A stretch of DNA of 64,000 bases from Brasenia schreberi (lineage: Eukaryota > Streptophyta > Magnoliopsida > Nymphaeales > Cabombaceae): assembly GCA_036023115.1 (NCBI GenBank), contig JAYKKT010000061.1, positions 16,122,501-16,186,500 on the forward strand, read 5' to 3'. The notes beneath the pieces are model-generated. The model ran no database searches. It worked only from the letters and a program-made list of their open reading frames with translations, and had not been told where the DNA came from. Shown piece after piece: positions 26,180-37,756 of this stretch (the stretch's first letter is position 1; each line of letters begins with the position of its first letter). A program made the position numbers and the translations under genes.

Positions 26180-27830
26180 ACTTGACACACTGATTAATAC
26201 TATGTGAGGTCAAGTTATGCCACTTGCATTTATCATGGTATCTTCCAGAGCTCATCTCTGAATGGTATTGAATGTCCTTTCGGCAAATAGATTTGTCAAT
26301 CCTTCAAAAGCAAATTGAAGATCAGATCAACTTTTGAGATGTCAAAAACTATTTTTTCATGACTTCTTTCTAGAGCTTTTGGGAGCTGAAAAACATTGCA
26401 AACATAAAGAGATCCTTGTATCAACTTAGCAACCATGTCTTTGATTGATTCAAACTCATCATCAGTATCTTGCATATCTTTCAAGCAAGAAATCAAAGTT
26501 TGTTTGATTATGCCAGAAAACTTCTCGCTTATTACCTAATGTATCCAGTATATTGAGGATATATTTGATATCAGTTGCTTGGTTAGCTAACTGAACAAGT
26601 GTTGGATAAAAATGTCCAGCTAAGCATTTCTTAGTCTCTCTGCATAGGTAATTCCACACCAAGACACGTGTGTCCAACTCATGGAATTTCTTGAAGACCT
26701 TGACAATTTCACCAACTTTTTGCAAGGATTCATTAAATCTATAGGTATTGGTTAAGGGCAAATTTTGTTGTAACACTTGAGAAATGCCTTTTATATATCA
26801 TCTCAAGTTTGGATGAACGCAGGTTTGAGAGAGTTGTACCAAGCATAAGCTTTGAAAAGCTTAAGTATGTGCATCTCGCTATTACTTAGCACTTTGCACT
26901 GGAGAGTGAATTGAGCCAAATGCACTCCTAGATATTTACCATCTTACCTCCAGAAGATAGTAAACTTAACGTTGAAATCCCTTGGGATTGGTGCAAGCCT
27001 ATCGACCGAATTGGGAGTCTATAACTCTATTTCAAAATCATTTCAAGCCATATTGATAATCCTATTATGGTTCATTGGGCATCTTCTACCTCCAATGGTG
27101 GATTTAGCATCTCATTGTTGAATGCAAATTGACAGTTTGCTAGTGGAAATGATGTTTGAAGCGGTTAGAATGATACTCCCTTAGGTTGGTATACCGGATG
27201 TGATAGAGAAATTAGAGGCCCAAAATCTTGTGGTTGTGTTGGTGGTGTTATACCCATCCTGTTTGGGCCGGCATAAAGCTTAGAGCTTGTGAAGAAACTA
27301 AGGGCTAAAGTCCAAGGTACGTGTCCCCCAGAATTTGATAAGAACCTGACATATTGAAAGGAAGTGAGGTAACATATGGTTGGGTGGTTGAAACTATTTG
27401 AAATGATGAGACTAGAACCAAAAATTGGGTGATCGTAAGGCAATATTGACTCATCTATACTACAAGTCAAGTTCTTGAGCCACATACGACCTTGGGATGT
27501 TTTGGTGCTCGTTGGTATGGCATTTGAGCAGCAATTTCTTATTTCATTTCTCAACAAGTCTTGATCTTAGATGGTAGCCAATTGATTAACGATATTCGTA
27601 GGCATGGTTTCTACTATCTGGCAGAATAATGTTGTTTTAGGATCCCCAAACTACTCTTATAACCTATCATTAATTGATGTCTAAGACGTTCAAGAACAAA
27701 ATCTTCATCAATTGTACATGAGACAGCCACCGTGCTCCTTTTGCTGGTGTGGGGTATCTCATTAGATCGTTTGAGACTTGCAGTCAAGTGCCATGCACCT
27801 GGGATGATGCTAGAAGAAACCAAGTAATAA
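26180..27830 (-). pseudogene. Ty3/gypsy gag remnant
   Basis: Reading the minus strand from 26960 down, YLGVHLAQFTLQCKVL, then EMHILKLFKAYAWYNSLKPA and KAFLKCYNKI match the retrotransposon gag core (the familiar hLaqFtlqC...lklF...ayaWYnsL pattern). The frame then continues in 26776-26462 with ESLQKVGEIVKVFKKFHEL and AGHFYPTLVQLANQATDI. A shift leads to 26496-26296. Open frames at 27557-27165 and 27823-27614 on the same strand occupy the expected gag N-terminal and leader position but carry no motif. Stops and shifts show it to be dead. Protease, RT and integrase are not seen next to it. Confidence 0.72.
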
Positions 27831-30640
27831 ACTAGATCAGATCAAGTTTGCATACATTCGGCATTCCACAAAGAAGCATGTATGTCTTATCAGGCGTGCC
27901 AAGGATGTGTTGTCATCTGAAGTGATGACCCCACACAAATGGTTGAGCATGGTAAACTAGAGCAAGATGATAGAAAATAAGTATGTGCTAGAGAAATCTA
28001 ACTCTCATTCTCAAAGAGGAAAGGGGTCCTCGAGAATCAGACTGTACATATCTGGGTTGCCTATGAGAGTTGCATAGGCACTCAATAGGCTCAGAAAGAT
28101 GAAAGTCTACGTTATGTGTGCTCTTAGGAAAAGTAAAAGAAGAAATAAAAAAATATTAAGCATTGATCTCCTTCCCATCTCTAATTACACTTTGCTTATT
28201 TATAGGCTTCCACAAAAATGACAAATAAAGTGCTGAGTTTTTCGGACGTGATTCTTGAGAACTCCTAACTTTTCTCTACATGCCACTCTTTTTGCCGCCA
28301 TGCCGATTGGAGTATGTCAACCAACCCCATGATCCATAAGTTTAGCTAAGCTACATAGGCTTGTCTTATGCTTAACATCGTAATCCTTCATGAGTCTGCA
28401 CAAGCCATATGTCTCTTCTATTTCAAAATTCTCTACCTTCTGCCATGTATCCTCATGCATTTTTGGCATCTACACCGTGCCACCTCTTTCTCATTATGCA
28501 CTTGTCTCGAACATACTTTCTAAACAGCATGGTTGAGGCCACACATACAGGCGCACTCAACTTTCTTGTGACCTTGATGCATCAACACTGCTTCGACACT
28601 CCTCTCACCAAGAAAACGAGAACATCAACTGTAACCAAGCTTGATAACCTTGGCTAGTTGCTCTTGCATCGAACATCATTTCACCCTTCGTCGACATGCC
28701 ATGCCACTGAAGGAAATCAGATTTTAACAACCATAATTTTCTCAAGTTGTTTTAACGAGCTTGTTGCTTCAATCTGTTTGTATGTAAGCCAGGAATCGTA
28801 GAATCATATGATCTGTTCATTCACTTGTCATGTTCTAAGTTTCCGTTTACTTAACTATAGAATTTGTACTTATCCAATGTAGATGAAACGGTGCTCCCCA
28901 AGACGAACTAAAAACAGTTCTGTGTAGACATTGATACTTCAACTTGTAGATTGATTTTAATAGAGTTCTATAGAGTAAGTCCCCTTTCGATCATGGTTTT
29001 GGATGTCTAGTTTCCTTCTTTGTGATGAAAATCAAAAGCAGTCTTGAGCTTGCAGTGACATGAAGAAGCTTGAAGACAACGAGTTTGATATTGTAAACAG
29101 TTTCCTCAAAGAATTTATTCTGAAGAAAAATTGAGATAAATGTAGTTGTAGATATCAACTTTTGCTTTTCCTCTCTTTTCTTATTAGGTTTGTATTCCCG
29201 TTTTTTGCTTTTTTGTTTCAGCCTATACACAAGTGATTGCGATATTTTTGTTTACTTTAAGAAAGCAAAAAGTTTTATTTGAAATGTTTTATATTTTATA
29301 AAATACATCTCATCAAATCAGAGAAGAGGATCTTTCTTCCCTAATTTCTTGAATGATCATTATCGATGACGAAAGTGTCCATTCGATAACTTACACTTTG
29401 ATCACTCTCTTAACGACACTGAGGTGGAAAATTAGAATTTACTTCACTCTTTGATCTGTTTGATGACCAATATTTTGGTATGTGAGTGGCAGCTCCGGGC
29501 TGATTCAAATAAAGGAGATGGATGCGTATTTATTGGCAGCTCCGATCTAAAAGCGTTTGACATAAGAGCAGAGAAACTAAATAGAACTTGATAGATGGTT
29601 TCAAAGTTTGCAAATGCATATTTATTGACGTGCATTGGGCCATTAATAGGGCTGATCCACAACCAGAACGTACCCCTCATAGAAGTCAAAATCCGGCTGA
29701 ACTCACGACCCTATAGCTTTGCTAGGCTGAAATCGGCCATCTTAGAGACAATGATTCATCCTAATTCCTAGAGATCGAAGTGTACAATGAAGTCCTTTCC
29801 TAATTCGTAGAGACCTTTGGTGTAAGGAATTCAAGATGGTGGCATTGTTCAATTGAGAAGAGGAGAAGAAATAGTCGAGGGACTAGAGAATGGTGCAATA
29901 TGTATGTTGGCGCTGGCGTTGGACTTGAATGGAAGTCATTTTCATAGGAAGGAGTAGGTGTTTGTTGATTAGTGTAAGGTAAAGGAGCTTGTGGGGAGTT
30001 CTGACTCCCACAGGATCCATGTGCTGATGTGCGTCCAAAAAAAGTTAATAATAATAATAATAATAAGTTGGCATGTTTTACATTGTTGATCGTATCTAGC
30101 CAGCAGGGATATTAAGCAACTTAAAACTTTTATGACAGTATGCTATTTGTGTTTGAAAATTTATTGAAGAAGACTTTTAAATAGCCAAAAAGCATGCCCT
30201 TATTGACGTGATCGTTCCGATAAGTTTTCTAGTCAACTTTATCTCTTATATATTTCCGGATGACAATATGTACAAAGGAGAACGGTAATTAGTTAATCTT
30301 GTATGGGACGGACACTAGCTCCTGCAGTGTTGGCCAAATACATCACATCAACTGGACCACCGCACAGAAACCCATAGAGAGAGAGAGAGATTCTTAAGAA
30401 ACTCTTTCTAGTCGCTTTCGAACAATTATGGGGGACCGACTCTGTCGCTACTTTATTACTATTCAATGGTCCCCAACTAATTGGGTCCAATCTATACTTT
30501 CTAAGCAGAAAGTTAGAAAAAAATTGAATATCAATCTCACTCATCGATATGATGTATGTCGCAACTCTCATACCAAATCACATCAATCCCATTTTCTCTA
30601 CACGGGTCGTGAGAAAACCGCCAACAAAATTGCGTGGCTC
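27831..30640. other. No gene recognised; (TAA)n microsatellite
   Basis: A (TAA)n run of seven units lies at about 30045-30066. Short open frames (for example 28409-28657 plus, 28991-29230 minus) have no family motif. The 28000-28700 stretch could be the LTR of the gypsy remnant on its left, but no paired copy is visible. Confidence 0.35.
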
Positions 30641-30646
30641 ACACAC

Positions 30647-30758
30647 CTTATTTTTCGAAAATACTTAAAAGCACCTTCATGCTATTTCTTTTCTTTTTTA
30701 CACTTATTTTTCGAAAATACTTAAAAGCACCTTCATGATGTTTCTTTTCTTTTTCTCT
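30647..30758. repeat. 56-bp tandem duplication
   Basis: CTTATTTTTCGAAAATACTT and the following AAAAGCACCTTCATG and TTTCTTTTCTTTTT occur at 30647 and again at 30703 with very few differences, which suggests a recent duplication. Just beyond, AAAAAGATAGGTGCTTGAAC ATACATTTG occurs at about 30890 and 31025. Confidence 0.85.
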
Positions 30759-31090
30759 TGCAAGTACACACCCGAGGGTACGATGATTCAAAGTTTCGCT
30801 TTGTTTCCCTTCCAATCCTCATCCTAGAACCAAAAACGTTTTCATTACTCTTTTCATGTTCTCACGGGTCCTTATGAGGATCTGTTGGAAAAAAGATAGG
30901 TGCTTGAACATACATTTGAGTTAACTTTTACATATAAAATCAAACCTAATTTATACAAAATACATTTAAATTTGAACATATATTATAAATAAAATGTGAA
31001 AAATGATGATAAGTTCATCAATACAAAAAAGATAGGTGCTTGAACATACATTTGTTTTTATTTAGCTTAGAGCCAATTTGAATCAAACAA

Positions 31091-33642
31091 GTCGTGCACT
31101 TGGTCTAAGGAATTAAAACTTTTCAAGTTCTGAAAAACAAAAACTGGTTATGTCTTCAAAGCTTATTTTTAGATTTTTTTAAATAGTTAAAAATCTCCAA
31201 AATTCATGAAAATTTTACAATAGGTAGAGCATAATGTGAAGATCCTAAGATTATTTTTATTTTATTTTTGTGTGTTGTAATTTTAAAGAATTAAATTTGA
31301 GAAATGCTTCTTTTCAAACGTTCATAATGTTTTGTTATAGAAATACAGAGGTCTAAAGAAACTTTTATATTTCGGAGTACAAAGCTCCGATTTTTATGAA
31401 TTTAGTCTTCTTTGAAAGCTATGGATGTCAACTTCCCAATGAGACTAGTTTCAACAGATTTAGCTCATTGCAATCAAAGTTATGAAAAGATTACCCAATC
31501 TCCATTACAGGAAACACAAACTAGACAGACTAGACTCTGAATTTATCCAATATTCCTCTATTTTATTTACGATCCTACACAACCCTAAAATTCTTCAAAA
31601 TTTTATTATACGTGAGCTTGTGTGTAAAAATTCAGTGTACAAAATTTGAAATGATTTAGAGCAGAGGTTCGGAAATGAAAAATATAATACCAGAAATATA
31701 TGGGATGCTGAAAATAGAATTTCAATTTCTAAAGTATACGTGAATGCATTCATCCGAAATTAAAAAGCTAATCACAACTAATTCAAAGTAAATGACTGAA
31801 GAGAAATGAATTGAAATATGTTTATAGCTTAAGCATAGAGGAGATGAGGAGATATAAGATGATATAGTATATAAAGAGGTAGAGAAACTTGAAATCAAAC
31901 AAGTAGAATGCGTAAATGTAAAAAGAATGAAACGGACAACATTTCAACTCTATTACATCATGGGGGGAGATTAATACTCCATTAATACAACTCCTTTTGA
32001 ATTGAATAAGTAGAAGGAGAGATTTAGATCAACAAAGAAGAATTATCAAACTTACAATAGCCTCCAATAGACAATGGCTGAAGGAAGGAGTCGATTCCCT
32101 ACTTCTCCTCTTCTCTCACTCTCTCTTTCTTTCTCTCTCTTTTTCTCTCCTCCTCTCTCTCTTTTTAGAGCACTCTCTCTCTCTCTTGGGCTCCCTCTAC
32201 TTGTCCTTCAATTCCTTCAATGCTGGAAATGAGCTCCTAAGAGACCTTTTTATAGGCCTCAATAGGGAGGCCTAGAGGCTTCCATGATGTGGATTGGGCC
32301 AAGGAGCTTGGCCCAAGCTCTTGATCCAACTCTATGGCTGGCCCCATGTGTTCACGTGGGCCTTGTGATGGTCCCCTTGTGTCATGGGTTAACCAAGATG
32401 GGTTGGGCATAGGTGACATGGTTAGGCAAGGTCAAGGGAATTTAATCAAAACATGTTTAGCCAAGAGAGTTCGATCAAGGCTTGGCCAAAGGGTTTTGGT
32501 CAAGATCAACCAAGGTGGTACAATCAAGATTGGCCAAATTATTTCAATCAAGATCGGTCAAGGTGGTTTGGTTAGGCTAAGGTGTGTTCCATTGATTTGG
32601 TCTGACCAAGGTAGGTTCGACCAACTACAATTGGCAAGGTTAGCCTTTGGTGGAGCTGTGCCTTGACTTGGGTGTAGTCTTGACCCATTTTGGTTTTAAC
32701 CTCCCTAGCCTGTTCAAGGCTAGGACCTTCGTTTTGGTGCACATGAGCTTGGTCCTTGCTTGAGGCGATCTTGACTTGACTATTGCCTTGATCTTCACTC
32801 CCAACTTGAATCTTCGGTGATGACTATTCGTTATTATCTCTGCTTTTGATTTGTAGCTTTATCCTTGAATGGGACTTTTGATTTTAGATTCATGGTTTCA
32901 AATATTTCTTTTGATTATTTAAAACCATTTTGTTTGAGGTATATTTTAAAACAATGAGTTTTTTATCAAAGTTTTCAAATACTTTTGAAAACAACTAAGT
33001 TTCATTCCCGATGTTCGCTTGCACAGGCGACTTGCTTTTACTTCATGAGTTAGTCTTTACCGTTTCAACCACTTTAACCCTTTATTGGGTATAGGATGTC
33101 AAACCATTTTAAATCTTTCGATGGGTGTGAGGTCTCAAACCACTTTAACCCTTGGGTGTAGTGTTTCAAACCGCTTTAACCCTTTAATAGGTGTAGAGCC
33201 CTAGAGTATGACTATCCTCAATCAGGCGAGTTTTTTAGGCCTAATTTAATTTAAATTTCAAAGGTTTTTGGTAAATTTGACATTTTACAAATATTTTTTG
33301 GGTTTGGTTCCCAATGCCTCATTTTCATTTGTTTCTTTTAAAACTTTTTTGAAACCATTATTTTTTTGAATAAAATCATTTGAAAAGGCATAATCCTGCC
33401 AATTTGGGCTTGAGGGCAAAGTAGTTTTTTTTTTTTTGCTCTTTTTAAAAATTAGATTTTTTATAGTGGGGTGCCATTTATCCTTATTTTAAGGCTTCTA
33501 CAAAATTTTGGTGTGAAAATGAGTTTGTTTAAGGTGTCTTTATTTAAAAATCCTTAAAAGACCCAAAACCGTGATTTTTTCTTGAAAAGTCAAAATTTCT
33601 AAAAGATCAAATTATTTTGGGAAAATTTTTTGGGTGTCTACA
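31091..33642 (-). repeat. 3' LTR, truncated at its far end
   Basis: The 2.55-kb copy begins (minus strand) at 33642 with TGTAGACACCC. It contains a CT-rich tract near 32100-32190 and degenerate tandem units. An extra stretch of about 385 bp (about 32825-33200) includes three to four units of CAAACCACTTTAACCC about 45 bp apart, and this is absent from the other LTR. The last 260 bp of the LTR are missing. Confidence 0.75.
32420..32600. repeat. Degenerate 30-40 bp tandem units inside the LTR
   Basis: Variants of GATCAAGRTTGGCCAAA and GGTCAAGGTGGTTTGG recur five to six times; the same array is present at 39320-39480 in the partner LTR. They form an apparent plus-strand frame (32334-32666), which I take as a by-product. 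Confidence 0.6.
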
Positions 33643-36150
33643 GATACCCCTCTTTGGCATTAATACAAATTTATTTGGTTAATGACAAAGAATAACACCC
33701 ATAAAAAAATTTATTTTTTTTTGGAATTCTAGAGTTGATTTGAGTAGAATCAAGATCTCATTAACTTTTTCATTTTTGTTAAGAGACTTATTTCTTGGAC
33801 TTGGGCTATCCTAATTCCAATGAAAGAAGATTTCTAATAAGGGTGACTCAACATGGATGGAAGTCAACCAATGCATCGATCATATGTGCATAAGGCCATT
33901 TACGAATGCATATGAGCATGAAATGTATGCAATGGATGAATAATAAATATTTGATGATCTCTATGATTTTTTAGGGGAGATCCCATGAAAGTTGGCTTCC
34001 CTAAGTGGAACGACCTCAATGTTTATTTGCTTAATGCCATGGATTTTGTAAAAACATTTTGAAATGGATATTTTCTTTTTGTTTCTATCAAAAAGGACTT
34101 TCATCTCCTATATTTTTCTTCACTTTGGTTTTAATGCAAAATTACATGTTAGAGGTTTTTATTGTTGGAAAACTCAACAACATTTCAAAACTCCATTTTT
34201 CACACTACAAGGCCTAATCCTCAAACAAAATGAGATCCAAATTGGTAGGTTTTATTCCTACTTTAGGACCATACTGACAAACATTTATCTTTTAGAAAAG
34301 TTATAGGGGTTTGGGAAAGAATTTACCACGGTCCCTTCTGAAGCGTCCCGTGATATAAGGTGAAGAAATTTTTGATAGAAAAATTGCTCTCTTTTTTTAG
34401 CTTTAACTTTTATTTTCTTTTCTTTCAAAGGGAACCTCTATATTGGAGGTTTTTATTTTTCCCTTTTTCTTTTTAGGAATACCTCTATATTTGAGGTTTA
34501 TTTTCTTCCTTCTTTTTCTATTTTGACTTTTTGCCAATTTTTCTTTTTGGAGAGAATGAAGTGGGGAAACAACTTATCCCTCTAGATACTCGGTCTAATC
34601 AAGTATGCCCTATTTCATAATAGTACATACAATTTGAAAATATTTTGCTATTTTGAACTAGGTTCTATCTTGTAAAAGAAAGACTTTTGAAATGTCATGT
34701 AATGATTTTGGAAACACTCCACTTTTCATAGAGCATTAATCCCTAGTTAAGAGGCCTATATTCAATTTGGTCCCTTTTTCAACAAGCTAAAGAGGATCGA
34801 TTTTGCAAAAAAAATCATTTCAAAAGAATTTGTGGTAGACACTAAACATCATATCTTTTTTATATTGGGCATTTATAGGGTCTACAAGTTTCTTTCCTAG
34901 GCATCAATTAGCTAATATGCATGATCGATTTGTAGCCCCTTTTATGACATGGGGACATTCCCACTTGGGCCACCACTTTTTGAGCCTTTTTGGGTGAACA
35001 ATGTATTCCATATGAGATGATGGAGATACATGCTTTATGAAATGATGAATGTATTTAAGTCTCCATAAAATGTGTTTAGGAAATACACTCTACGTGCCCC
35101 TAGTTTGGTGGAGATGACATGAGCATTCATACACTATGGCCGACTCTATTGTGGCATGTGATGAATGATAGAAATTTAGTGTGATGAATGAATGATTCAT
35201 AAATGCACGACCTTGATTTTTGGAATGGCTTAGGAATATGCATGATATGATCCTAGCCTTGATGCATTTTGGGTATATGTTTGATTCCAATATTGGTCAC
35301 TTTCTAAGGAACTTGAATGTTTGCCCAAGTCCAAGATTTTCTTGATTTTGAGGAAGTTCATGTAAATTGACATCACTCAAATCATCTCTAAGAGGATTGA
35401 TATTTTTTTGAAAAAATGGTTTTGATTTTTCTCTTTCTTTTTGAAAGTTTTTGTATTTTTGGTTTTTACTTTTTCAGATTTTTTTTTGGATTTTGGGAAT
35501 AACTTGTACAATATATGCAAAACTCGAAATTAGCTTTATATCCAAGGAGGGTCTAGGGGTTCGGGTGTATCAAGGATGTGCACTGGGGTGTGGTTTGGTT
35601 GATGTTCTTGGTGTGGATCCTAGGTACAACCCAATGTGTTCTTAGGGGCGGATGATGTACATAGGTTTTGTCAAAACCACTTTTGAAATTTGTACACGGT
35701 TTTGAAAACAAAAAATTTTGAGATTTTCAAGTTTTTCAATTTTTTTGGATTTTTCCAAGCAAATGCTAGAAGGATGAACATAAAAGACTTTCTTTTTAAA
35801 ATTTTCATATTTTTCTAATATTTTTGGGTTTTAAAAATTTTCTAGATTTTTTTTTAGTTTTTCCAAATATATACTTTTTATGAATTTTTTTCTAAAAATG
35901 GGTCTTCCATCAAACCTACAAAAAAAACACAATGAATTAGACTCCAAACAAGAGGTCTAAGTCATAGGTTTTGGTTTTTGTGGGTTCTAGGGCACCCTTA
36001 ATTCAATTGATCTTAGGTGGTGACTCAAGGGGTATGGATGGAGTGTATCCCAATCCATGTCGACCTAGGTTGGTAAAAGGTAGGATGGGTTCTAGCCTAC
36101 CTTGGTTTTTGGCTTCTAGACCTTTGTATGGTGCATATCCCATGTTCAAT
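33643..36150 (-). other. Element interior, 3' noncoding part with polypurine tract
   Basis: The minus strand reads GCCAAAGAGGGGTATC immediately before the LTR, an ideal polypurine tract for plus-strand priming. The rest is long T-rich runs without a gene. A 36-bp segment containing AACCCAATGTG is present near 35620 and again near 36390. Confidence 0.6.
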
Positions 36151-36158
36151 AACATATT

Positions 36159-36659
36159 TCAAGGCTTTTTGAGTTTTAAAAATTTTTGATAAAGGGGATG
36201 GCTTAGGAATGGTGTATCGTCCATGGCATGGTTATACAATTGATTTATTTTAGATGTGTCTAGGAGGTGCAAGGCTTGGGTAGTGGAAGGCTTTGGTTTC
36301 TCTAGGATATACACGATCCTAGGAGTAGATGGCTTTAAAGGTTTTGGCTTGGGCTCTCCCAAGAGGTGGATGATTTTGGTATAGACCCTAGGTGCAACCC
36401 AATGTGCCCCTAAGGGTGGATGATTTGTGTTTATTTGGATGCAAAGGGAGAACATGTTTAATCCCTTGCAACTTGGAGAGGTATCGATTTCAAGGAAAAC
36501 CATGGTTGGTCCTTTGGTGGGTTTGTGGATGTTGGGAAAAATCATGACCATAGGCTTTTTATGATATAAACTTAGACTCGAAGGAAAGTTTTTGTTCATG
36601 ATAGGGTTAGGTGTACCTTGGATGTCGATGCATGCCTTAGGAGTAACCATGTCTATCAT
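36159..36659 (-). CDS. Unassigned 166-codon ORF in the Tat-like element
   Basis: A clean minus-strand frame, rich in Pro, Lys, Ser and Thr, including GEPKPKPLKPSTPRIVYILE followed by another KPKPSTTQALHLL unit, so it carries a short internal repeat. I recognise no domain. It lies in the middle of the element between the leader and the polypurine tract. It could be a remnant of a gag-linked or extra ORF of a Tat-like element, or a chance open frame. There is no Kozak or splice evidence either way. Confidence 0.25.
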   Translation of the reverse strand: MIDMVTPKACIDIQGTPNPIMNKNFPSSLSLYHKKPMVMIFPNIHKPTKGPTMVFLEIDTSPSCKGLNMFSLCIQINTNHPPLGAHWVAPRVYTKIIHLLGEPKPKPLKPSTPRIVYILEKPKPSTTQALHLLDTSKINQLYNHAMDDTPFLSHPLYQKFLKLKKP

Positions 36660-37034
36660 GTTTTAATTTTTATTTTGATCTTGTTTTTCATTATGAAATT
36701 CTTTTTTGTTAGTGAGGAACATTTGGCGCACCTTGAAAATCCACATTCTTTGGCACATCTTTTGAGTTTGTGGGTGCATGAGTGTGATTTGATGTATCAA
36801 ATGCATATGCATGATTTACCAATCTTAAACTAAGAAGGGAAGGATCGAGTAGGGAGTTTTGGGGAAATGAGTTTCAGACATACCTTTTTCAAACTTATCT
36901 ACCTTTTCATGGTGAGAGCAAGCTTCCTTGCAGGCATCTTGAGGTTGCTCTAGCTCATGAATGACTTTGAGCTCTCGTTGCTTTGCGAGGTCTTAGATTT
37001 CATCCTCCAAGCCTATGTGTGTGCAACACTCATT

Positions 37035-37511
37035 CTATTGTGTGTTTTGTGAAGCATGTGAAGTAATGCTCATGATAATGAAACCCATCAGAGCGAATGT
37101 TTGTGAAAAATTTGGAGTGACTTGAGTGAAGTGATCCTCATGCCTCACTCCTCTTATGTGCCTAGGGATATCTTCATTTTGAGTTTTCATAATTTCAACT
37201 TTTTGATTTTCAAATATTTTTGATTTTTTAAGATTTTGTAGATATTTTTTTTTTTTTTCCAATGAAGGTTTTTTTTGGCTTTTTAATTGAAAAGGCGTGT
37301 TTGGATGAATAACAAGGTTAGATGATTCAATCTCAACACTTGCTGCATTTGTGGCCTCATTTTCTTTATCAGATTTTGGGCTCAATTTGATTTTTCGGAT
37401 ATGGTTTTTCTCTCTATGTACTCGAGATGATTTATCATAGGAATGATTTGCCTTGGCCTTTTGGCTTAGGGCCTTAATTTCTCTTCCAAGATGGCTTCCT
37501 CTTTCCCTCAA
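37035..37511 (-). CDS. Unassigned 158-codon basic, coiled ORF in the Tat-like element
   Basis: This minus-strand ORF starts about 220 bp after the primer site, the place where gag normally begins. It is very rich in Lys, Glu, Asn and Ser (for example KKPSLEKKKKYLQNLKKSK), predicted to be highly charged and helical. It lacks the gag core and any zinc knuckle. Read as a possible degraded gag start or element-specific ORF; not a cellular gene. Confidence 0.3.
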   Translation of the reverse strand: MRERGSHLGREIKALSQKAKANHSYDKSSRVHREKNHIRKIKLSPKSDKENEATNAASVEIESSNLVIHPNTPFQLKSQKKPSLEKKKKYLQNLKKSKIFENQKVEIMKTQNEDIPRHIRGVRHEDHFTQVTPNFSQTFALMGFIIMSITSHASQNTQ

Positions 37512-37730
37512 AGAGACAAGTTCTTCATCTCATGTTTTAGACGATTTTTTTGTGGTTTTGGAAAACCAATTTGGGATATGTGATAAGGCTTTCCTTGATA
37601 TGTTTTTAAAGAAATCATCCAAACTTGAAATTATTTCAAAATCAACTTGTGCACAAAAGATAGATTAAAAGCAAAAGATTTTCGAAAAAGTGAATTTAAA
37701 AACCAACACCAAATCAATCATCCCTCAAAG

Positions 37731-37750
37731 ACTCAAGTCCCACCGGGCGT
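37731..37750 (-). other. Primer-binding site of the Tat-like element
   Basis: The minus strand reads TTGGCACGCCCGGTGGGAC right after the LTR end. The very similar site at 23328-23343 supports its identity as a conserved family feature. I do not assign the tRNA. Confidence 0.6.
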
Positions 37751-37756
37751 GCCAAT

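Noticed and set aside
32237..32666. ORFs on both strands inside the LTR
   Set aside because: They arise from degenerate tandem units and are broken in the partner LTR at 39.2-39.5 kb.
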